64,000 bases of DNA, from assembly GCA_030428945.1 (NCBI GenBank), contig JAUIEC010000008.1, positions 224,705-288,704 on the forward strand, written 5' to 3'. Below the pieces are notes generated by a model. It was not told the origin of the DNA. It did no database searches and saw only the letters and a list, made by a program, of their open reading frames with translations. The position numbers and the translations under genes are program-made. The DNA comes from Phycisphaerae bacterium (lineage in GTDB: Bacteria; Planctomycetota; Phycisphaerae; UBA1845; Fen-1342). Below are positions 58,595-64,000 of this stretch, piece after piece; the stretch's first letter is position 1; every line of letters starts with the position of its first letter.

Positions 58595-59431
58595 ATGTTC
58601 GCAGGCATCGAGACGGCCGCTCGGATCGAACGGGCTGAGTGCCGCCTGCTGATGGACGGGGCGGCGGGGATTGCCGCGCTGCATCCCGACCTGCGGCCGT
58701 TCACCGCGATGGTGGCCGGGGGCGTCGCCGCGCACTGCGCGCCGCACTCGCCGCTCAACAAGCTGGCGGGGCTGGGGTTCGACGGCCTGCCCGACGAGGA
58801 GGCGATGGCCGCCATCGAAGACGCGTTCGCGACGCGCGGCGCCGATCTGAATGTCGAGGTCGCGACGCTGGCCGATCCCGGCCTGGCTCCCTGGCTGACC
58901 GGTCGCGGGTACCGACTGGTCGGGTTCGAGGCCGTCCTCGGGTGCCCGCTTGCGCCGCACGACCCGCCGTCGCCGCCGGACGACGTGCGGATCGAACGCT
59001 CCGGCCGGGAGCAGCTTGACACGTGGATCGACCTGATCGCCGACGGCTTCGCCGCCCCGGAGGGGCAGGGCGTCGCCTCGCACGAGTCGTTCCCTCGCGA
59101 GATCTTGGAGACCAGCATCCGCGGCCTGGCCGCCGCCCCCGGCTTCGTCCACTACCTCGCAACCCGCGGCGGTCAGGCGGCCGGCGGCGCCAGCATGCGG
59201 ATCACCGACGGCATCGCCCAGTTGTGCGGCGCGGCCACGCTGCCGGCGCACCGTCGCCGGGGAATCCAGGCCGCCTTCCTGGCTCTGCGACTGGGGGAAG
59301 CGTCCCGGGCGGGCTGCGACCTGGCCGTGATGACCTGCCAGCCGGGCTCGAAGTCGCAGCAGAACGCCCAGCGACGAGGCTTTGCGCTGCTGTACAACCG
59401 GGCGGTGCTGAGCAGGCAGGTACCCGGTTGA
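58595..59431 (+). CDS. GNAT-family N-acetyltransferase
   Basis: This 278-residue protein has a variable N-terminal half and a C-terminal GNAT fold with the acetyl-CoA loop TLPAHRRRGIQAAFL (QxxGxG/A-type) and SQQNAQRRGFALLYNRAVL. The domain order with a leading half of about 130 residues resembles tandem GNAT-like enzymes in which only the second copy is active. It acetylates an amine with acetyl-CoA; the substrate is unknown. Its TGA begins an octamer array. Confidence 0.8.
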   Translation: MFAGIETAARIERAECRLLMDGAAGIAALHPDLRPFTAMVAGGVAAHCAPHSPLNKLAGLGFDGLPDEEAMAAIEDAFATRGADLNVEVATLADPGLAPWLTGRGYRLVGFEAVLGCPLAPHDPPSPPDDVRIERSGREQLDTWIDLIADGFAAPEGQGVASHESFPREILETSIRGLAAAPGFVHYLATRGGQAAGGASMRITDGIAQLCGAATLPAHRRRGIQAAFLALRLGEASRAGCDLAVMTCQPGSKSQQNAQRRGFALLYNRAVLSRQVPG

Positions 59432-59460
59432 GCAGGTGCACAAGTTCGCAAGTCAGCAGG
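59428..59460 (+). repeat. Degenerate octamer array at the GNAT stop
   Basis: TTGAGCAGGTGCACAAG, TTCGCAAG, TCAGCAGG; units are diverged but keep the 8-bp step. Confidence 0.75.
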
Positions 59461-59519
59461 TATTCCTCGACGGTACAATGTGCCGCGATCACCCGAAGCC
59501 CGTTCTGCGAAGGCCCGCC

Positions 59520-60839
59520 ATGACTTCACATTGTGCGACGCTCAGTCTCGTCACCCTGACGTTCTTCGTGCCCGCATGGGCTTTCGCCGACGGGGTCGCC
59601 ACGCAGTGGGGGCAGTGGCGCGGGCCGCTCGGGACCGGCGTTGCGCCGCAGGCGGATCCGCCGGTCGAGTGGAGCGAGGATCGCAACATCCGCTGGAAGA
59701 TTCCGCTTCCCGGCAGGGGGCACTCGTCGCCGGTTGTCTGGGACCAGCGGATCTTCCTGACCACCGCCATCCCCTACGGCGAGACGCTGCCGCATCCGGG
59801 GCACGATTCGCACGGCCACCACGACAACGTCCGGCCCGAGCAGGCGTACGAGTTCGTCGTCATGGCGATCGATCGCCGCGACGGCCGCATCCTCTGGCAG
59901 CGGACGGTCGCCCAGGAACAACCGCACGAGAGCACGCACGAGACCGGCACCTGGGCCTCCAACTCGGCCGTCACGGACGGCGAGCGGGTCTACGCGTCGT
60001 TCGGCTCGCGCGGGGTCTACTGCCTCGATCTGGACGGCACGATCCTCTGGCAGGTCGATCCCGGCGACATGCGGATCAGGCACGGCCACGGCGAAGGCAG
60101 TACGGCCGCCCTGCACGGCGACACGCTGATCCTGAACTGGGACCACGAGGGCGCTTCATTCGTGCAGGCCCTCGACACGCGGACCGGCAGGGAGATCTGG
60201 AGAGCGGCCCGGGACGAAGGCACCTCGTGGTCGTCGCCGCTGGTGGTCGAGCATGCCGGCCGGAAGCAGGTCATCATCGCCGCGACCAATCGGGTGCGGG
60301 CGTATGACCTGGCGAGTGGAGACGTGGTCTGGGAATGCGGCGGACTGTCGGGCAACGTCGTCGCCACGCCGGTGGCCGGCGACGGCTACGTATACGTGAC
60401 GAACAGCTACGAGACGCGCGAGATGCTGGCGATTCGCCTGGCGGACGCCCGGGGCGACATCACCGGCACCGCCGCGGTGGCCTGGACGCGGCATCGCGAC
60501 ACGCCCTACGTGCCGTCGCCGCTGCTGTACGGGGACCGGCTCTACTTCCTGAAGCACTACCAGGGCTACCTGACGTGCGTCGACGCGAAGACCGGCAAGC
60601 CGCTGTTCGCCCGGCAGCGCCTGCCGGAAATCGGCAACGTCTACGCGTCGCTGGTTGGGGCCGCGGGGCGGATCTACATCGTCGACCGCAACGGCGCGAC
60701 CGTTGTCCTGAAACACGGCGACAAGCTCGAAGTGCTGGCCCGCAACCAGCTTGACGACTCGTTCTCGGCCACCCCGGCCCTGGTCGGCCGCGAACTGATC
60801 CTGCGCGGTGAACGCTTTCTTTACTCAGTGAGCAAGTGA
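59520..60839 (+). CDS. Exported PQQ-binding-like beta-propeller protein
   Basis: This 439-residue protein has a signal peptide at 1-24 (WAFADG). The rest is a WD/PQQ-type eight-bladed propeller: repeated blades with GDGYVYVTNSYE, DRRDGRILWQR, LDLDGTILWQVDPG, ALDTRTGREIWRA and TGKPLFARQRL (G-x-IxWxx pattern). It resembles the planctomycete PQQ-binding-like proteins; no quinone-binding cysteine pair is evident, so it may be structural. The final V-S-K is encoded by an octamer array. Confidence 0.85.
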   Translation: MTSHCATLSLVTLTFFVPAWAFADGVATQWGQWRGPLGTGVAPQADPPVEWSEDRNIRWKIPLPGRGHSSPVVWDQRIFLTTAIPYGETLPHPGHDSHGHHDNVRPEQAYEFVVMAIDRRDGRILWQRTVAQEQPHESTHETGTWASNSAVTDGERVYASFGSRGVYCLDLDGTILWQVDPGDMRIRHGHGEGSTAALHGDTLILNWDHEGASFVQALDTRTGREIWRAARDEGTSWSSPLVVEHAGRKQVIIAATNRVRAYDLASGDVVWECGGLSGNVVATPVAGDGYVYVTNSYETREMLAIRLADARGDITGTAAVAWTRHRDTPYVPSPLLYGDRLYFLKHYQGYLTCVDAKTGKPLFARQRLPEIGNVYASLVGAAGRIYIVDRNGATVVLKHGDKLEVLARNQLDDSFSATPALVGRELILRGERFLYSVSK

Positions 60840-60855
60840 GCGCGTGAGCAGGTGG
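60827..60855 (+). repeat. Octamer array overlapping a gene end (TGAGCAAG type)
   Basis: AGTGAGCAAGTGAGCGCG, then TGAGCAGG. The last residues V-S-K and the TGA lie inside the array, as at 12989. Confidence 0.9.
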
Positions 60856-60947
60856 GCGCTTCGCACGGCGGCGGGGCTCGCCGGTCATCGAACGTCACCC
60901 GCGCCGAGATGATACTGCTCAAGAGCTCAAGAGCCGTGGCACCAGGG

Positions 60948-60966
60948 CACTGCGAAGATCGCAGTG
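60948..60966. repeat. CACTGCGA-AGA-TCGCAGTG palindrome
   Basis: A perfect 8-bp inverted repeat followed by GCACACC. A related copy is the reverse complement at 22311, and a diverged half (ACTGCTCAAGAGCTCAAGAG) lies just upstream at 60914. Confidence 0.7.
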
Positions 60967-60991
60967 GCACACCCGACCTGCGACGCCCCCG

Positions 60992-61024
60992 CCTGCTTAC
61001 TTGCTTACTTGCTTACTTGCTTAA
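60992..61024 (-). repeat. Octamer array (TAAGCAAG type) behind an oxidase gene
   Basis: On the minus strand four units of TAAGCAAG start about 8 bases after the TGA of the oxidase subunit gene. Confidence 0.95.
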
Positions 61025-61031
61025 GAGGGCC

Positions 61032-61649
61032 TCAGAAGACCATCGCGGCCAGCATGCACAGCCAGACGACGTCGAGGAAGTGCCAGTACATCGTGCAGTT
61101 GCGGACCGGGTGGTGGTGGTGGCGGCTGTAGCGGCCGCGGAGGCTGTTGCGCAGGACGATCCACAGCGCCACCCCGCCGCCGACCACGTGGGCCGCGTGC
61201 AGGATCATCAGGAAGTAGAAGAAGGCGGCCAGGCGCCAGCGATCGGCGGCCGAGAACTCCCAGCGGAAGAACTCGTTCCAGCAGACCACCTGGCAGACCA
61301 GGAAGCCGGTGGCCAGGATGCCGGCGAGCACCAGGCTGCGCTGCATCATCACGATCCCGTCGTGCCGCACGCAGCGGAGGGCCCAGTGCAGCGCGGCGCT
61401 CGCCCCCAGCAGCAGCAGCGTGCTCAGCCAGAACAGCTTCGGCCAGGCCGGCATTCCAGGCGGCGGCCAGACCTCGCCCCACGAGCGGAACACCAGGTAC
61501 AGCACGAACATCGCGGCGAAGAACACGCCGAGCGACAGCAGGAAGACCCACATCCCGAGCGCGCTGGCCGAGGGATCGGGATCGGGCGGGGGGCCACGCC
61601 GCCCGTCTCGCGGCGGATACGCACCGGTTGCCATCAGGCTGAACAACAT
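61032..61649 (-). CDS. Cytochrome c oxidase subunit III-like protein (short paralog)
   Basis: This 205-residue protein from the ATG at 61649 has five membrane helices and the subunit III fold: LGMWVFLLSLGVFFAAMF, then HAAHVVGGGVALWIVL and YWHFLDVVWLCML (the YWHFxDxVW signature). It lies in the oxidase operon but is much shorter than the longer subunit III gene at 62185. The start could be Met6 (61634). No large insertion is present. It is the last gene of the minus-strand oxidase run. Confidence 0.8.
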   Translation of the reverse strand: MLFSLMATGAYPPRDGRRGPPPDPDPSASALGMWVFLLSLGVFFAAMFVLYLVFRSWGEVWPPPGMPAWPKLFWLSTLLLLGASAALHWALRCVRHDGIVMMQRSLVLAGILATGFLVCQVVCWNEFFRWEFSAADRWRLAAFFYFLMILHAAHVVGGGVALWIVLRNSLRGRYSRHHHHPVRNCTMYWHFLDVVWLCMLAAMVF

Positions 61650-61753
61650 GCACGCCCCCCGGCGCGGGGTGAAGGCGTGAAACGCGGGTGGCGCCGGTGT
61701 GCGCGGCTTCCGCCGGTCGCACGGCCTCACACGGTCACGACTTCACCGGGTCC

Positions 61754-62173
61754 TCAGGGTGTTTCCTCGCCCATCCAGACGGCCGCGGCCCGTTCGGCGT
61801 CGGGGTCCGGGGCGTAGGCCTTGGCGGTCGGCGGAATCAGTTCGGACTGGTAGCTGACGGCGTCGGTCATCGTCAGGGTGATGAACAGCGCCACGAACAG
61901 CAGGCACCCGAACCAGATGATCTGGTTGAACGGGCGGTCCCAGCGCAGGTGCATGAAATACAGGCACACCAGCGAGGCCTTGATCGTCGCGATGATCATC
62001 GCGATCCAGAGCCCGAGGGCCCCGAGGTCCACCGTCCGGGCCCACAGTCCGGCCGCGACGGTGATCCCGGTCAGGATCAGCAGGATCACGGCGACGGCAA
62101 CCAGAAGCTGCCACGGAACCTCGTGGCCGACTTCCGGAGTGTGCTGCTGCATCGGGTCGTCTATCTGGCTCAT
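61754..62173 (-). CDS. Cytochrome c oxidase subunit IV (bacterial)
   Basis: This 139-residue protein has three membrane helices: LLVAVAVILLILTGITVA, LWIAMIIATIKASLVCLYFMHLRW and IIWFGCLLFVALFITLTMTD. The middle helix with KASLVxxYFMHL is diagnostic of the prokaryotic COX IV/CyoD superfamily. The start ATG at 62173 (MSQIDDP) lies 11 bases after the stop of subunit III. A small assembly or stabilising subunit of the oxidase. Confidence 0.9.
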   Translation of the reverse strand: MSQIDDPMQQHTPEVGHEVPWQLLVAVAVILLILTGITVAAGLWARTVDLGALGLWIAMIIATIKASLVCLYFMHLRWDRPFNQIIWFGCLLFVALFITLTMTDAVSYQSELIPPTAKAYAPDPDAERAAAVWMGEETP

Positions 62174-62184
62174 CGTCGTGCGTC

Positions 62185-63273
62185 CTAATCGATCAGGTAG
62201 AAGAGCGGGAACAGGAAGATCCACACCAGGTCGACCACGTGCCAGTACAGACCGACCAGGTCGACCGGCGTGTAGTAGCGGGCGTGGTAACGCCCCTTGA
62301 CGGCCCCGACCAGGAGCCAGGTGATCACCACCATGCCGGCCACCACGTGAATGCCGTGCAGGCCGGTCATGCAGTAGTAGATGCCCATGAAGATCCGCAG
62401 ATCCTTCATCTCCTTGGCCCTGGCGTAGAGCGCCTTCTTCTCGGCTTTCTCCCGTTCCGCTTCGCTCAGGTCCCGCCCGACCACCAGGCCGTCCGGGCCG
62501 CGGGCGGCCGCCGGCACCGAGGATTCCTCGAGTTGGAGCGTCTCGGCATAGGTCGCTCCGCCCGTGGCCGCCGCGGCAGGCTGCAGCAGCGAGGTCGCGT
62601 CGTGGTCGTCGCCGTCGCCGTGGTCGGAGTCGTGATCATCGGCGTGATCGTCCTGGCCGTGCCCGTCCGCCAGGCCGGCGTTGGCGCTCGGCGCGTGCGG
62701 GTCTTCGCCGTGATTCTCGGCGTGGCTGTCGGTGCCGTGCCCGTCCTCGGCGTGTTCGCCGGCCGCGTGGACGCCGGCGTCGTGGGCCCCGCCATGCAGG
62801 CGGGCGTCGCGGGCGTGGGCTTCTTCGGGGGAGAGGGGGTAGAAGTTCGCGCCCCAGACCTTGCCTTCGTGGAACTTGTGGGTGTACTCGAAGTACTTGA
62901 TGACCATGAAGCCGGCCGCCCCCATCAGGGTCAGGACCAGGCAGACGATCAGGCCTTTCTGGTAGGACTTCTGGGCACACCAGACGCCGAGGGCCATGGT
63001 GAAGCTGCTGGTGATCAGGACGGCGGTGTTGATCGCGCCCATCTTGACGTCGAGGAAGTGCTGTCCGACGTCGAAGATCTCGGGGTGCGTCCGGCGATAG
63101 ACCGCGTAGGCGCAGAAGAGCCCGGCGAAGAACAGGATTTCCGTCACCAGGAACAGCCACATGCCCAGCTTGCTGGCATCGAACTGCTGGTGCAGATCCT
63201 CGAAGTGATGCTGCAGGTTCGGGTCGTGATGCCCGTCCCCGTGGCCGTGTCCATGCTCTACTGCGTCTGCCAT
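62185..63273 (-). CDS. ctaE: Cytochrome c oxidase subunit III with His-rich insertion
   Basis: This 362-residue protein starts MADAVEHGHGHGDGHHD. Helices: KLGMWLFLVTEILFFAGLF, INTAVLITSSFTMALGV, KGLIVCLVLTLMGAAGFMVI, then after a long insertion RIFMGIYYCMTGLHGIHVVAGM and the family's YWHVVDLVWIFLFPLFY. The insertion (about 150-290) is rich in His, Asp and Glu, with 14 His between 153 and 224, and may bind metal. It lies between the third and fourth helices of the ordinary subunit III fold. It follows subunit I by about 65 bases. Confidence 0.93.
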   Translation of the reverse strand: MADAVEHGHGHGDGHHDPNLQHHFEDLHQQFDASKLGMWLFLVTEILFFAGLFCAYAVYRRTHPEIFDVGQHFLDVKMGAINTAVLITSSFTMALGVWCAQKSYQKGLIVCLVLTLMGAAGFMVIKYFEYTHKFHEGKVWGANFYPLSPEEAHARDARLHGGAHDAGVHAAGEHAEDGHGTDSHAENHGEDPHAPSANAGLADGHGQDDHADDHDSDHGDGDDHDATSLLQPAAAATGGATYAETLQLEESSVPAAARGPDGLVVGRDLSEAEREKAEKKALYARAKEMKDLRIFMGIYYCMTGLHGIHVVAGMVVITWLLVGAVKGRYHARYYTPVDLVGLYWHVVDLVWIFLFPLFYLID

Positions 63274-63338
63274 CTCGCGTTCGCCTTGCGTGTGCGTTCG
63301 TCGTTGCCTGTCAAAACCCAGCCGCGGCCGGCGCCGAA

Positions 63339-64000
<662 letters not shown>

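Overview
The window is about 64 kb of high-GC bacterial chromosome, dense with genes on both strands, and all genes read as resident. Several features point to a planctomycete, probably of the Phycisphaerae type: a pseudopilin with the characteristic N-terminus ([20 protein letters not shown]), small membrane proteins ending in a CxCGYxLRG...CPECG zinc ribbon, many secreted proteins of unknown function, PQQ-propeller and aspartic-protease-like exported proteins, and an ECF sigma/anti-sigma pair. This assignment is inferred from protein character; no 16S rRNA is present.

Layout. 1-1.1 kb: a membrane gene cut by the left edge and a divergent small membrane protein. 1.2-9.2 kb: a seven-gene cluster for an uncharacterised envelope assembly. 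It holds a small soluble protein, a DUF6754 membrane protein, three further multi-pass or bitopic proteins, an exported HEAT-repeat protein with an embedded receiver-like domain, and a small exported protein. 9.3-19.4 kb: ribosomal protein L27, surface or lipoproteins, a methyltransferase, a TlpA thioredoxin, a GH-like TIM-barrel protein, and a minus-strand operon of ROK kinase, an unknown gene and a class V aminotransferase. 19.5-25.4 kb: tRNA-Thr(CGU), selB, etfB-etfA and metF. 25.6-28.7 kb: an ECF sigma/anti-sigma pair and a two-lobed aspartic protease. 28.7-29.4 kb: a gene-poor stretch with two strong terminators. 29.4-34.6 kb: aroC, rplM-rpsI, a JAMM protease, xseA and a MiaE-like hydroxylase. 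34.8-44.5 kb: small secreted or unknown proteins, tssE, an Asp/Glu racemase, a Cys/Met-metabolism lyase, hutH behind a PDZ-like protein, and a LOG-family protein. 44.5-50.2 kb: the type VI secretion genes tssF-tssG-tssH(clpV). 50.4-56.4 kb: zinc-ribbon proteins, a Cys-cluster protein, a pseudopilin and a secreted pair that appears to carry one vWA domain split between two polypeptides. 56.5-64 kb: heme-copper respiration, with ctaB, a DUF3179 gene, a GNAT enzyme, a PQQ-propeller and, on the minus strand, cytochrome c oxidase subunits I (cut by the right edge), III, IV and a second III.

The most striking feature is not a protein. At least seventeen genes have a short array of 8-bp units lying on or just after their stop codon, with the purine-rich strand always the mRNA strand. 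Four related unit types occur (TAAGCAAG, GAGGGAGC, TGAAAGAG and mixed forms), and in three unrelated proteins the last residues (VSK, VSK, VKE) are encoded by the array itself. A separate 7-bp family (GGGAACA) sits in intergenic positions not tied to stops. Interleaved with these are palindromic REP-like elements, including a pair of inverted hairpins bracketing one gene. Clear sigma70-type promoters (TTGACG-16-TATAAT and similar) and several intrinsic terminators were also found.
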